A DNA stretch of 64,000 nt, taken from contig CM051460.1 of the NCBI GenBank assembly GCA_028095005.1, positions 17,717,501 through 17,781,500 of the forward strand, written 5' to 3'. Under the pieces are notes generated by a model. That model was not told where the DNA came from. It made no database searches and worked only from the letters and a program-made list of their open reading frames with translations. Numbering within the stretch: the stretch's first letter is position 1; each line of letters opens with the position of its first letter. This DNA comes from Rhynchospora pubera. Its lineage: Eukaryota; Streptophyta; Magnoliopsida; Poales; Cyperaceae. This document shows, piece by piece, positions 1 through 23,146 of this stretch. The position numbers and the translations under genes are program-made.

Positions 1-225
1 GTCCATAACATTGGAGAGTGCAAAGGCTGCAAGCTCGGTGGTGCCGACATGGCCCAGTAACGCCTGTGTGATGCCCATAACACCCATGGTGGCAAAGTGG
101 GTGAATATAGCTGGCCCGGCCACCACTTACAATTTCTTTGATTCGGTACATACACGCATGCGCAGGCTACCGTCGTGCTCCGATGGTTGTGAGAGAAGCT
201 TCTGGATCAAGTTCTCTCTTGCCAT
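1..225 (-). pseudogene. MATE efflux transporter, first exon with nonsense codon (partial)
   Basis: This is the first exon of a MATE (multidrug and toxic compound extrusion, DETOXIFICATION-type) gene. It is closely similar to the first exon of the complete MATE gene at 5,136-5,381. The start codon is at 225-223 on the minus strand. The frame matches its neighbour codon for codon without indels until codon 33, where the tryptophan TGG of the neighbour is a TAA stop (127-129). Beyond that stop the frame stays open to the window edge and keeps family features, including a segment around HVGTTELAAFALSNVMD. Upstream sequence 226 to about 560 is also duplicated at 5,382 to about 5,690, so the promoter was copied with the gene. 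The rest of the gene lies outside the window. It is probably a pseudogene, but a downstream start or a sequencing error cannot be excluded. Confidence 0.75.
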
Positions 226-1254
226 TTCTCTTGAATTAACTCAGGCAAAGATGGAGGTTAATAGTGGGGGATCATGTGAAATTTTGTCCAGGGTTATGTA
301 TAATTAAGTTGCTAGCAATTGTATTATATAGTAATGAATTCGATAATGTTCAATGTTTAAAAAATGTGGCTCTGATATTAACACTTTATGACTTTCTTAA
401 TACAGTTCCGATTGATGGTTCTTACTTCTTGAAGATTTCTTATGCATTAAAATTCGAGTCCCTTCAATTTAAAATGCTTTTTTTGAATTTACAGCCAATG
501 AACAAGAAATTCTGAGATCTATTAAATATATGTTGTTTCTATTGTAAATATTACAGATACAGAGAAGAACCTCTCAGAGCAGCATAATATCAGTTCCCCT
601 ATGCTGACCTTAATCAAGGGGTGACCTTCGATCCAAAGTCCGATCTAATTTCGACAGGTAGATATCTATGGGCCGCACGAATTTCAACAAATATGATATT
701 AATCATGGAGCATCTATCATAGATCGGACAGATCCATAACTTGATCTTCTGCAACACTTTCTCACACCATCTAAATGACAAATTTGATTGACATTCTACA
801 AAGTGGTTCTCAACCATCCTCTCCTTCCGACTTATTTTCACTTGATTTTTGTGTTTTGGAGCAGGTTGACAGTTCGGACGGTAAAAAAGGCAGCTCCCCT
901 CTTCCCCATTAACCCCCACTCACTCCTTCTCGAGCATACCCTTACTATCTAAAATTCTAAATCACTTACTTCTGCTTTGGAAAAAGGTCGTGGAAAGTTA
1001 TGTCTAGCCTACATATTTTCCATTGATTAAAGTTCTGAACAATAGCTGACTTTATGTACTTTTCCTCCAAATTTTCACTGCCACGAAGACTTTGATTTTC
1101 AAAAGGAATTTAAGGCAACATGCAAGTAGAATTTGAACAATAGGGAAAACAAAACAGAACTAAAATAGCTCCTAATATGGACTTGGTGCACCAAAAATTA
1201 TTACGTCACAACTTAATACTAAGAAAGATCATCTGAATACTTTACTAACTACTA
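226..1254. other. Intergenic spacer between tandem MATE genes
   Basis: This spacer holds the duplicated promoter of the upstream MATE copy (226 to about 560, matching 5,382 to about 5,690) and then the 3' flank of the complete MATE gene, which ends at 1,255. A 101-codon open frame at 614-919 on the minus strand has no recognisable domain and is treated as chance. Confidence 0.5.
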
Positions 1255-4200
1255 TCAAATATCCTCATTTTGATGACAAGTCTCTGTCGATTCTGGCAAA
1301 AACCACTCATTAACGCGTGCCTTAGCGATTACCACCTGTACAATTCACAATTTTTGTAAAAAAAAGTTCTTTGAGCATTTACAAGAAATAATTCGTCTGA
1401 CAGAAAGAGTGACCTGACTAAGTAAAGCAATAAATTAGGAAAGATGTTATTTACAAATTTGTTGTATAAATTACCTCTTTTTCCCAGTCAATCCTCCATG
1501 TAATTAATAAGAGAACCATAGTTTGAATTAGGATCCCAAAATTCATGCCCATCCAAATTCCCTATTGGAGAGAAAACAAGTGAAAACTTATAACGATCTG
1601 CATATATGTTTAATCACTACAGGCATGGAGCGAAGAGTAATTAAAATACTACATATTTAGCTGCTTTACCTTAACTCCATAGCCAGTTAAATACCCAAGG
1701 ATAACACCTACAGGAACTCCAACTATATAATAGCATGCAATATTTACATATGCCAGCAAGTTCTGCCATCCAGCTCCAATTGCAGCTCCTAGTTTTACCA
1801 ACAAAAAGTACTTAAGATTTAATAACATAGCTATTTATATGAAATTATTGATATCAAATAAGAAGCAAATAACAACCTAAAAGCACTGGTTGAATGCTGT
1901 TCAAAAATAAATTGAGAACAAGGAGAGGAGTCAAGTCCAACACTGCATCAGCCACAACATCATTTATTGTAAAGAGATACACAATGCTTCTCCGGAAGCA
2001 TAAAAATATAAGTATCACTACAAATCCAATAAAGGTCGAGGTTGCTGTAGCAACCACTATTGAGAATTTCGCAGCTTTCGCATTGCCAGCTCCAAGCTCA
2101 TTTGCAACTCGTACACTTCAATCATACAAAAACTATTCTAGTTAAGCACAAATTTCAAGCAAAAGCATTTGAAACAATTCATTAATTACTAATAAAGTGA
2201 GGAAAGCATAAGAATTGAAGAAAGTACCCAGTAGCGGCTAAGAAGCCAAGAGATATTATTATTTCCCAAAGAGAAATGTTGAAGCTGCACAGAAAAGCAA
2301 AAATAAAATAATAATACTGATAATAATAAAAAAATAGAAAACAAATTTATGGATCTCGACCAATTAAACTATACTATGGTAGATGTACACGAATTTTAGT
2401 TTCAAATAACACTAACCATATAGACAAAGCATTAAGAGCAACCTCTGCATTTTCCATGTATCCAGTCATCAATACCAGAATCGACTCATACCATAGCTCC
2501 AAGCTGTAACAAAATAGCAGAATACGTTTTATGTAACATTTAGAAACACACTATTTAAGGGTTAATACAGATAGGAGGAGGAACATTACCATACCATACC
2601 CAATAAATGCAACATCCTTCAGACATTTGCGGATGAATGAAAATAATTTTGGGAAAATAAGAGAAATGTATGTATTCTTCACGAAAAAGGGAGATTGAGC
2701 TTTATTAGATGTAGTAAGGTATGGTAGTGTCACCCGACCTTATACCCGAACTAGAAGAATTTCAATAAAATTATGAACTTTGATGCTAATACCATAGAAT
2801 TTATAAGTAATACTGAATGTACTTTTCCTTTTGCATGCAATAAGATAGAACAAAAAAAAATGTAATGCACCTATTTTTCTAAAAAATTTACCATATCATT
2901 GCACCAGAAGACAAAGATAGCTTGACAATAGGCCAGAGATCTGTAAATGCATTCTGGGTAAAACCCTTCCATGTCTGAGGACACCCGCCGCACAACACAT
3001 ATGCAAACTGTCCGATTACAGGAATCCAGAGAGCGATAGCCATGGAAGCCATCGCACCAGCTATCCCCCACTGCAACTTGATCACTGATACCCACGAGAG
3101 AACTACATGCAGGGTGATGGATATCAAAGAAAAGTAAGAGATAACCGAGTTCTTGCTTTGGGACTGGAGGTACATTTGAAATGTGAAGCTGAACACATTG
3201 GAGAAAACGACTGAAATGAACCACAAGGAGATAACGCCTGCAACATCAGAGATTAGAGGGTCTTGGCCAAGAAGGCACATCAGAGGGGATATAAATATGA
3301 AAAGAGGGAGGATGATGATTGCGGTGGCGAGAAGAATGATCCATGATCGTTGGAGATATATGCCAAGCATGTGGTACTGTTTTGCACCGTAGGATTGTCC
3401 ACAAAGTGTCTCAAGTGCACTGGCCATGCCGAGCTGCAAAGCATTGAATTGAGAGAATTAGTTACACTTTTCATAGCCAAGTGTTGTCACAATTAGGATT
3501 CAATTAAGTTTTTCTCCTTATCTATATTTAGTTATGAGTAAATCATAAAAATTCTTTCAGAGGTACGTTTCAATATTGAAAATCATTCTTGTGCGAGTGT
3601 ATACATCACCGTTTTATTAATTAGTAAAGTAAAATGGAAGCTTGCTTAAAAATTATATCAGGATGCTATTTTCATTCTAAATATTCAAATAATTGGGTGA
3701 TTCGAACAATATTTGATCAATTTTTCTCTAAATACTTATCATAAAATCGTTTTTAAACTGAAATTAAAAATTTTTTATTCAATCAAGACTTTACTAGATA
3801 TAAATGTAATTAAGAGTTGAAAACTATATCATTTTTTTTAAGGCCGGAAAAATCAACATTTTTTATTAAAAAATAAAAATCACAATACAAATCAGTAAAT
3901 CACCTAAAGATAAACCACAAGAAAACCGGCTCCATACTAGTACCAGTATTTTAACTGGTACCTGAATCAGTTGCACAACTACAAGTACACTGCCACTGTC
4001 AGTAGTACCAGAAACTCTACGCAGGTCATATGCCGTACCAGTAATGGCACCACATGCCTCGTCTCAACCCAAACCTGAAGTGTCAGTCAACCGGACAAAT
4101 AACATAGCCATACCACTGTGGCGAGGCCAGATCCCTCTCAACGGCTTGATGCAAATAATTTTCACTGCAATCACAGACACCACAATGGAGCATTCAATTT

Positions 4201-5381
4201 CTATGGTTACCACAGCTATCATTGGAAGGAATGTTGCGACCATCAAGGTCGGATGGACCAGGGTGCGTAGAAAGTGACTACCGCTGCTACAGCAGCCACC
4301 AAATCATCTCGTCCACTGCCGAAACGGCTTTTTTAAGGAGGGAAACAGGTACAAAACCAGAAGAGGGTAAGGGAAAGAAAGTTTTGGGCATTCTGGATCA
4401 ACAGTGAAGAGTTCTTTTCATTACTTCTCTCTTTTTTGTGTTGATTTAATGTTTCATATTTTTTTTAAAAAAAATTATGGTTCATACATATTACAATAAA
4501 TCTAAAATAGTTTATTTCAAGACTTCCGTAGATATATAATTTATAATTTTAGATATAAACTATATATTAAAAAAAATTCATTTAATTTGATAAAAGGGTG
4601 GTAAATTGTTTCAAGACTCTCGTAGATATTTCAAGAGCCTGCGCACGCGTTAAATTTAATTTGATTAACGAGTTGCATTTTCAATCCTATTTAAATTAGC
4701 AAGTCCTATTCTTCGAATGGATGTGTATAATAATCTAATAAGTAATAACAATAAGTAATATAATAACAACGCTGCCAGCCAAGGTCCAAGGCTTGGATTT
4801 CTTTCCTCGTGTATCACGTACTAGTTTAAATTCATTTCTTGCATTAATTCGTGTGAAGCAATAAATGAGATTTAGCTTCCCAGTTCATCTTTTCCATTCG
4901 AATTATCAATTAAGAGATCCGTGTCGATCACGCAAAAGACGGGCAAGACGGGCAAGCATTTTTAAATAAACAAATTATTACTTCTGTGTCAATTAAAATG
5001 ACCCAGGAGCCAATCCGAACCATAAAAGATGAATCTAAATTTTTTATTGCATTAGTAGAACAACAGATACCATGTTAGTATTCAAAAAAAATAATAAAAA
5101 ATAAAAATAACATATTTCACACAGAGAGAACGTACCAGGATACCAACAGCCAGGCTGTCCATGACATTAGAAAGCGCAAAGCCGGCCAGCTCTGTAGTGC
5201 CGACATGACCCAAAAACGCCTGGGTGATACCCGCAACGCCGGTCGTAGCGAAGCGGGTGAAGATAGCTGGTCCCGCCACCACCCACATTTTCTTTGATTC
5301 GGTCCATACACGCGTGTGCAGCCTCTCGCCCTGCTCTGATGGCAGTGAGAGAAGCTCCTCAGTCAAGTTCTCTAGTGCCAT
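1255..5381 (-). CDS. MATE efflux family protein (DETOXIFICATION type), complete, 8 exons
   Basis: This is a proton- or sodium-coupled antiporter that exports metabolites or toxins across the plasma or vacuolar membrane. Exons: 5136-5381, 2892-3433, 2417-2503, 2228-2284, 1877-2115, 1670-1788, 1475-1561, 1255-1335. All junctions are GT-AG and the phases chain without a break to 486 codons (485 aa), the usual family size. The protein starts with a soluble N-terminus, followed by VVAGPAIFTRFATTGVAG. Family signatures include LETLCGQSYGA at the start of exon 2, MICLELWYES across exons 2 and 3 (about residues 261-270), and RVANELGAGN at the start of exon 5. About 12 hydrophobic segments are expected. 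Exon 8 (VVIAKARVNEW onward) was placed by its acceptor and phase, so it is a little less certain. The start ATG at 5381 matches that of the tandem copy. The substrate cannot be told from sequence. Confidence 0.93.
3434..5135 (-). other. Intron 1 of the MATE gene (1,702 bp)
   Basis: This long AT-rich intron separates the first MATE exon from the rest of the gene. Between about 3,900 and 4,400 it has a less AT-rich block with several 'taccagt'-type words and open frames of 60-77 codons on both strands. No domain is recognisable in them. The block may be an old insertion, but no terminal repeats or target duplication were seen. Confidence 0.6.
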
Positions 5382-5690
5382 TTCTCTTGATTGAACTCAA
5401 GCAAAGATGGAGGTTAAGAGAGGGAGATCATGTCAAATTTTGTCAAGGGCATTTATAATGAAGTTGCTAGAAGTTGTATTTATTGTTACGAATTCGACAA
5501 TGTTCAATGTTTAAAAATTGTGGCTCTGATATCAACACTATAAAATATTGCTCTTAACTTTTCTCAAGTTACAATCCCGATTGATGCTTCTTGAAAATTT
5601 CGTATGTATTGAGAATTTGAGATTCGTGTCGCTTCAACTTTTTAAATTATTTGAATGTGTTTCTGAAACAGACAGCGTATAATGAAACAC
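5382..5690 (-). promoter_or_regulatory. Upstream region of the MATE gene, duplicated at 226-560
   Basis: This sequence directly upstream of the complete MATE gene is alignable by eye to the sequence upstream of the truncated copy. Shared words include gcaaagatggaggtta, gatcatgt, aagttgctag, gaattcga and tgttcaatgttt. It shows that the tandem duplication included the promoter and 5' untranslated region. No TATA box or transcription start was fixed. Confidence 0.6.
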
Positions 5691-6712
5691 AAGGAATTAG
5701 GAAAGTGTAGGTGTCATCGGATGATCAGAGGTCAGAGCAGGGGCTGAGACTGAGAGCCGTACTACCTCAAAATTTTTTTAATTGTTTATGGAATTATATT
5801 GGATTATTTTATTAATTTTAGCCTATAGAGCTTATCGGTTGGATACTTGGATTGGATCGGCAAGTTTCTGGTGATCCAATGAGTACCGACGTGTGCTTGT
5901 TAATTATTGGAAATTTTCTAATCCACTAGGTAAGAGTGGGGACGACAACAAAATTCACATATCTAATTATTCACTCGTACCATAGTCAACGAGATGGATG
6001 TTCACACGATATTATTTTATTTTATTTTTGCGGAATTAGTGACAGACAATAAGAATAGAAGTTAATTTTTGTTTTTGTTACCTCATAGAGTAATTAGCAA
6101 ATATAAAATCAGTTACAATAATTTTAATTTTGCATAATGCGCTAATAAAAAAATAGATATATTACATATTTCACAATTTTTTTTTTTTGTTAAATAACGA
6201 GGATGATGGTCACGTATTCTAGGCACCGTTTGGATGCGTTGAGAAGAAGATAGGAAGAAGGAAGAAGGGAAAAAATAAATTATAAATAATCCAAACTCTT
6301 CACAAAGTTACACATTTCCCAATACTTCTTTCCACTTCTTCCCTTCTTTTCTTCTTCCCACACCTATCCAAACGGAGTCCAGTTCCCAGTTCCAATCCTT
6401 GTTTTTTTATCCAAAAGCCCCCAAAGCAGGGGAACGAATCAAATTTTACTAAGCAATAAGTCAGATACAAAGGTCTAAGCTCCATAAGAGGTAGCTTCAA
6501 AATAAAACATCCCAGTTCCAATCCTTCCCACCCTTTAGTAATTTCTTTAGTAAGAAGGTTGAGCTTAGAGTGAAATTGAAGGTGAGGTTGCAAAACCAGT
6601 TCGGACTGGAGACAACAAGCCGACTAGGAGGCACTGACGGATCTATGTACACCAAAGGGGGTGCAATGTCACCACTAAATATCCAAACCGAAGAAACTGG
6701 ACAGAGTTGAAC
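5691..6712. other. Intergenic region between NodGS 3' end and MATE promoter
   Basis: The region is AT-rich and non-coding. It holds a small MITE at about 6,223-6,378 and the 3' flank of NodGS. A 97-codon open frame on the minus strand (6,300-6,593) overlaps the MITE and shows no domain. Confidence 0.5.
6223..6378. mobile_element. Small MITE downstream of NodGS
   Basis: The ends are inverted copies of each other: accgtttggatgcg on the left and atccaaacgg on the right. The inside is purine-rich (gaagaagg-type) on the left and pyrimidine-rich on the right, so it can fold back. A sister copy with ends gggtgcgtttagat and atccaaacgcaccc lies at 43,977-44,101. Both sit just downstream of a NodGS last exon. 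Exact borders here are uncertain and no clear target duplication was found. Confidence 0.6.
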
Positions 6713-16827
<10,115 letters not shown>

Positions 16828-19560
16828 TGCTAGCTGATGTCACTGTGTGTTACGTACTTTCTTTCTATATATCCGGGTGTCTATGTTATTTCAACTTTCA
16901 ACTATTGGTTACGAGGGTTCGACTGCCAGGGTTTCATATATAGAGCGCGAAGGTAACGACCGGATAGGTTGTAATTGTATGCATATATATCGGATAAATT
17001 ATTATTTTTGTCAACCAAATTGGAGATCAATATATGATATTACGAAAAATAATCACAAATGATGAAACAACTTGGGTCGTTTGACTTTTCGTTGGTGGTT
17101 CTTTTGCAAAAATGCACGTCTGGTAGAACGCCAGAGCGTGTTAGAACGGGAGACCCGGAAAAGAGCAACAATGATCTAATTCTAATCATTGGATTTTTTT
17201 TTTCTTTTTTCCAGGTCGGTTGGTGAGACCAACTAACAAAATTTTACTAAAATATTTAAAAAATTACGTGCTAGTAATTTTTCAATAACTTAATTAGCAC
17301 TAACTTCTCATAACTTCTAACTTCTTTGAGTGGCTTACGCAACAGTCTACTGGCTGACTCTCTAAGCTTAGGACGTTCTTTGGCTTTGTTTTCTTTGTTC
17401 CTAGATTAGTTTTTTTTTTTTTTCGCCTTAGCCTCTGGCTAACAGGCTGTAAATACTTTTTATTAATACAAAGATGTGGGGCGTGCGTGACCCCCATTTT
17501 TATTCAAAAAAAAAAAAAACTTCTAACTTCACTTTCCTCAACCACTACATCAAAAGTACCAACTTCAACCTCTAACTTCACTCTCAACCAAACATACCAA
17601 TGATGTACGGTTTCGGTGTATTGTGACATGTATTCCTTAATTATTTCAAGCTTGTTTTGCTTTCCACTTCTGCTATTTTAGGTTATCTATTTTTCGTATT
17701 TTATCCCTATCGGCTATCGTATCAAATACAATCATTATCTCTAATCATGCAAGCTAGTGTACGTTAGTGGTCTAGCTAGATATAATATTCGCTAGTTAAT
17801 TCGGATTTAGGAATATGCTTCACTGTTTTTGCATAATCTTTTATTTCGAAACTGAATCTTTTATCAAATAGACTAATGTTAATTAGAGATATAATTAACC
17901 CGACATAAAATGGAAATAGAAGATTAATAGACGCACCTTGAAGAGGCAAACGTGGGGTCGTTATTGTCAATAAAATGTTTTAATCTGAGGACTCATTTTG
18001 TATCGTTGTAATTAAGTATGAAAAATAATAAGTTGACTAATTATGACTAGGATGTTTTCATATGTCTTGAACAATTTAAAGTTGGGACGAGATTGGGAAG
18101 ACCGATGGGTCAGAAAACATGTACATTTACTGGAAAGCACTCAAGCAGGACGGAATTATTTTCAAGACCAATATACTCTCTGTGGAATTATAATACCCGT
18201 CGACGGTCTTCGAATAGTCACTGCTTCTGTTTTAACTTCTTTCTAAATATTAATTATCCACAAATCCGAGAGTTGGTGCTCAGGTGGAAACATGCCAAGG
18301 ATTGCAAAATTTGTTAGAGTACATTGTTTGCTATATAAGTAGGCCCGGGGCGGAACCAGGATTGAGAAATAGGGGGGCCGAAAGTAGGACTAACGCAGCC
18401 GCAGAGTTGCATCGGTGCACACGTGCACAGGAGGAAAGAAACTAACGAGTCCATGTAATCATATATTATTAGTAGCTAAAACAATTATATATATTCCAAT
18501 AAATTTTGTTTGGGATGTTTTGGATTTTATAACACAAGTACAAATTTCACTTGCTGCACGATCAATTTTGTTTCATCACAAACGGTCTAAAAATTAATAT
18601 CTACCTTAATACATATATTTCGTGCAGTGCGCAATTTTTTTTCCATATAAAAATTTAAATTTTACGTTTTTTAATATTATCATCTAATATAATAATTTGT
18701 TTCTAATACTATTGCACAGGTGAATTATAATATAATAACAATTTTTTATTGTTTAAATCGTAGACAACATATTATAGAAACCAACAGATAAACATATTTA
18801 ATACCACCAATATTATTATTTATAGTGTTGGCTGTAAACATATTACTTATTATATTAATTTATAATATAAAGATAGTCATGAACATATAATAATCTCATA
18901 TGCAAATCAAATTTGCACTGGATCATAAATTGATAAATTTATAGGGGACTAATATAAAAGTTAAAAAGAGAAAAAGAAAATGAAAGACAGCACTTGTGGA
19001 GCCCATCCACAAGACACAAGCAACTGAACCTATCGTTTCCATGCGAATCGGATTGAAACAAGTCGCATTTATGACTTTGAGTATAACTAATTTTAATCTC
19101 GCGCGTTGCACGATTCATTTTTATTTGAGAATGTTATGAAACAGTTTCCTAATGAGTGCGAATATGTCATGAAAATTTTTGCAAGAATATCAGACATCTT
19201 ATTGCGACTTTTTTTTTCAATAATTGATCTTCAGATTTATTCTATGTGATTGCATCGTCCTCATATCTTAATCGAATTTCTCATCAAAAAAAAAATGCAG
19301 AGGCTAAGATTACCACAGCAAATGATTTTCTCATCATCGTCATATTTGTTTCTTCATTACTACTAAGTACATACAGTCACAGATATATGTGTACATAACA
19401 TTGGATAGGAACCATGCATATGACAAAGTTACCTAATAAAATATAACTGTGATTAGTAATACTTTCAGATAAGCACCCACAATCATTCCAAGGAGTACAC
19501 CAGAGCATTAGACAATCACAAACACTATTTAAACAAAATACAGCAACACTTACGAATAGT
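16828..19560. other. AT-rich region upstream of NodGS
   Basis: The first few hundred bases should hold the NodGS promoter and 5' untranslated region, but no clear core element was fixed. The rest is non-coding. Open frames here are below 76 codons and show no domain. A possible degenerate inverted-repeat element lies at 18,620-19,115. Confidence 0.5.
18620..19115. mobile_element. Possible degenerate terminal-inverted-repeat element
   Basis: Left CGTGCAGTGCGCAA and, in reverse complement, right CGTGCAACGCGCGA are alike and face each other across about 490 bp of AT-rich sequence. Ends of the CGTGCAACGC type are common on plant non-autonomous elements. No target duplication was seen. Confidence 0.35.
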
Positions 19561-19677
19561 AGAAGTAATACTTATGAACATAATCATCCAAAAGGTGGCT
19601 GAAGAACTGTTGTGGGGTTTCAAAAGATGATTTTTCACAATGGCATGCAGTTGTGTTGATGGTGATGAGTGCCCAGC

Positions 19678-20661
19678 TTACTCTGCGGGCAGAGGTGGTG
19701 TGGTTCCTACATGGCTACAAACAGAAAGAAATTGTGAGCAATCTACATGTAGTATGTACTGGATCTGCTTCCATGGTGTTTGTGTGTGCGTGTGCCAAAA
19801 TAGTAATCGGTTCATTATTAACTGCACTCCAAGTCTACTTTTCTATGTTTCCCATAGGAACATCATCAAACTCGAGTTTAAAAGGCCTGTTCATCGGGTC
19901 AGCAAGAAATGTTTAAAAGGCCTGTTCTGCTAACAGGTTGCCCGAATGCATGACTAACACAAAAAGAAGAACGGAGAATCATTAACACAGTACCTTTTCA
20001 AACAGGAAGCAAAGAGCAGCAATAAGTTGAGAACAATCCAACCTTGACCGAAGAACCTAAGAGGCTGCAAAACAAAGAAGAAAAAAAACAGTTAACTCAG
20101 GAGCCAGATCATAGGAAAAACGACAGACATGCCCCTGTAACCTTCAATGCCAGATAAGTAATTCTGACATATGAAACATATTAAAAGAAAGGTCATAAGA
20201 AAAGAACAACAAAATGAAATTATATATATTTTTGTAACTTCTTTTTCCAATGAGTGCATGAAAAAAGTTACCGCTGTAACTGAGTGGGCCCTTGATTTTG
20301 CCTTGTCCTGCCTTTTAACCAAGGTAGTAGTATCAACACAACAAACAACAACAACTAAGCCTTTTGTCCCAAATAGTAGTATCAACAACAACAATAATTG
20401 TAATGATCTTTTCGTGGGAAGTGATTTCAGCTGTTCCAGGCTCAAGCTTGTATCTGGAATTGCGAAGTGTGACTAATTACATATGAATTGTTATGACCTT
20501 TTATTTAATTGAATGAAAAAGCGAGTGAGGACATACCAATAGATGAAGTCACTTCAGTGCAGATTGCATCTTGGACACCAGTGTGCAGTGCCAACATCCT
20601 CTAATCTAGTTGAACACTTCCAGCACACATCGTAAAACCATTCGTACGAATTCTTTGATCA
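19678..20661 (-). other. Exon-like segments of an unrecognised minus-strand gene or pseudogene
   Basis: Two segments chain in phase. 19,994-20,064 (acceptor TTTTGCAG, donor GTACTG) encodes a hydrophobic stretch, FFGQGWIVLNLLLLFASCLK. It joins 19,714-19,678, ending LPAE and a stop, which is consistent with a C-terminal membrane anchor. Further upstream, 20,536-20,640 carries a CxxC-x13-CxxC pattern (DVCWKCST then HWCPRC) in one frame, resembling a zinc ribbon of RPA-type OB proteins. That frame ends in a stop before the donor GTATGT. Another frame over the same bases starts at an ATG (LALHTGVQDAIC) and stays open to the donor. The pieces do not form one convincing protein. Confidence 0.25.
20330..20400 (-). 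mobile_element. SINE 3'-end relic
   Basis: The minus strand reads TTTGGGACAAAAGGCTTAGT followed by TTGTTGTTG, the tail type common to plant SINEs. The word tagtagtatcaac occurs on both sides. The 5' half is not recognisable. Confidence 0.4.
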
Positions 20662-21380
20662 ATAAGCGCATCACTATGATTGATTGGATCAGATGATCTA
20701 ATAGCAAAATGTTAGTTGACATTTCAGATTCCACATAATAGCAAAGGAAGTCATACAATAATTTGTCGATTCTCTTGGTTGTTAAAAGTATAAATTTATT
20801 TTTTTTATTTAGTGAAAACTCGTTATTACATGTCTATCTCCAAAATATAATTATGATTTTATCTTTTCTCGTCTACATAAACAAAAATTTTCTGAGAGAA
20901 CAATTACTGCTTCTACCTAATGCTCACGAATGTAGTTGTCCAGAGCATAGCCATAGTCCTAATTTTAACCCCTCTGAAATAAAAGAAACTAACAATCAGA
21001 ATATAAAAAAGACACAAAGCCATGAGTCATTTTATTTAACCCTTTTGAATAGATAATATGTTAATAACATAAGTTAAAATCAAGCTTTTAAAAGAACTGT
21101 CCATAAATAATACCAAGACATCAATCAACACTACAAAGCATGGCACAAAACCCCAAAAAAAAGTTTTTTTTATTATCTTGTCTGAAGCTTATATCTAAAT
21201 TTATACACTACAATCATCAATGACTACATATCTTATTCAATTTGAGACCAAAGCAGCAAATAAAATCAACTTGACTAACTCAACTTTGAGCCATACAAAG
21301 ATTAATACCGGCACTACCAATTCTTCTAAAAAAGATTATTACTGGTATCGATTATGTACCGGAAAGTCGGGAACACATGA

Positions 21381-23146
21381 TGTTAGGAAATTGCCCAATT
21401 TTAATTTTGTGACTAATTACTATTAATTAATCCAATTAAAACACAAGCAACACGAGATCTAGTACTTAAACCATTCGACACAAAGAGATAGGTGGAAATT
21501 TTACCTCCCGCGAAATCGTATTCGCGGGGCTCGATCCTACGGCATAGAAATCGATAGCGTGCTCTCCTTGCGTCTCCACCTCCATCGATGGCCGCCTCGA
21601 GTCCACCAAGAGATTAACCACAATCTCTCAAGTTATGCTAGTAACTTGGAGATCAAGGCTAATCACCTAGCTTTCTCTCATCTTCAATTAACCAATTTAA
21701 GTGGAAGAGAGAAAGAGCTCAACACATGAGCAATAGGGAGAGAGGGAGAGGGTGGCGCCGGCCATAGAGAAGAGAAAGGGGAGGGAGAGTGGCGGCTAGG
21801 CTAAGGGGAAAGAGAGCTAGTCCCAATTTGCTTCTATGCACCTCCTTATATAGTGCTCCAACCCTAGGGTAGAGTTCACCAAAATTACAAGCCATGCCAC
21901 CCACCTACCACCCTTTCTAGGCCGGCCACACATGGGCCTAGTTGGGCTATGTGTGTTGTGTTAATTAATCCATATAATCTATATTAAATGGACCTTTGAA
22001 GTTGCACCCAAATCGGATCCCTATTGGGCTTTAAATTTAACATTTAAATTAAAGCCTTATAATTAAAATATGTGTTGTATAAATAATTATTAACTAATTA
22101 ATAATTATTTGGTGATTAGCAAATGCACTAAAATATTTCTATATGATCCATTTGACTTAATTAATTATAACGGTCCATAACGATATAATTAATTAATCAA
22201 CTCATCATATTTTCACAGAACTTACTGCTGTGAACAAATAATTAATGCACTGTGTGGTATAGCTCTATTTGTGTGACCCTTTGAGGATTTATGCTAAGTT
22301 GGACATGGAATTAAATCGCTATTTAATTCCAATAATCATAAGCGGTATCTAGCAACACGTTATGATTCCCAATTCGCATAAATAGTGTACTGCTACAATA
22401 TTTCAATCCTGCATAAGAGAATAAATATGTTTCTCTATTTTGATTCTTATGTCTCACGATATCATCGTATAATCCAAGATAGGAATGTGTCATTCTTGCA
22501 GATTATACGTTTCTTGATCTAGAGTTGATCGCTTAGTTGCGCGCATACGATCCAACTCCATCAAGGGGCCCAAACAGATATCGTCACTCACTAAGTGAAT
22601 TAATGAGGGACATACGGTTTTCTTGATGATTAGCTTTTCCCCGCACAATTCAAGAGAACGTAAATCAAGTCCGTATAGCAGCCCTTAACGGGAATCAGCG
22701 GTAGACGAAATTTATAGAACCTATCCTCATGTGGAAAAGATAATCATCTCAAACTTAGAACCAAAATCATAACGAAATAAACAATGACACATAACACAAT
22801 CCATATGTTTATTTCGTTGGGTCAAGTCCTGTACTATGTTCCATAACATACACATATGCAATTAAGTTGGTAACTCTTTACCTATGATTTGTAGAACTTA
22901 ATCATCACTTAACTTGCATACTAATCTTATATGATAATTAATGTTCCTTGTTAATTATTAAGATTATGGACCGTTTAGATTTATTATTGTCATTCTAAAG
23001 AATGATCCACAGAGATCTACAATTCAGATCCTCAACCTGAATGATCTGTCAATAATAAACCTAGGAACAGATGATAAAATATCATCCATAACATAAACTA
23101 ATAATTAAGTCATTAAATTATTGACTTCTAGGACATAACTCTAACA
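21381..23146 (-). repeat. LTR of the LARD element (3' LTR in element orientation)
   Basis: Length 1,766 bp, beginning tgttaggaaattgccc and ending ctctaaca on the plus strand. It is nearly identical to 29,516-31,281 at an offset of 8,135. Differences seen are near 21,728, 22,470, 22,789 and 23,031. Confidence 0.97.
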
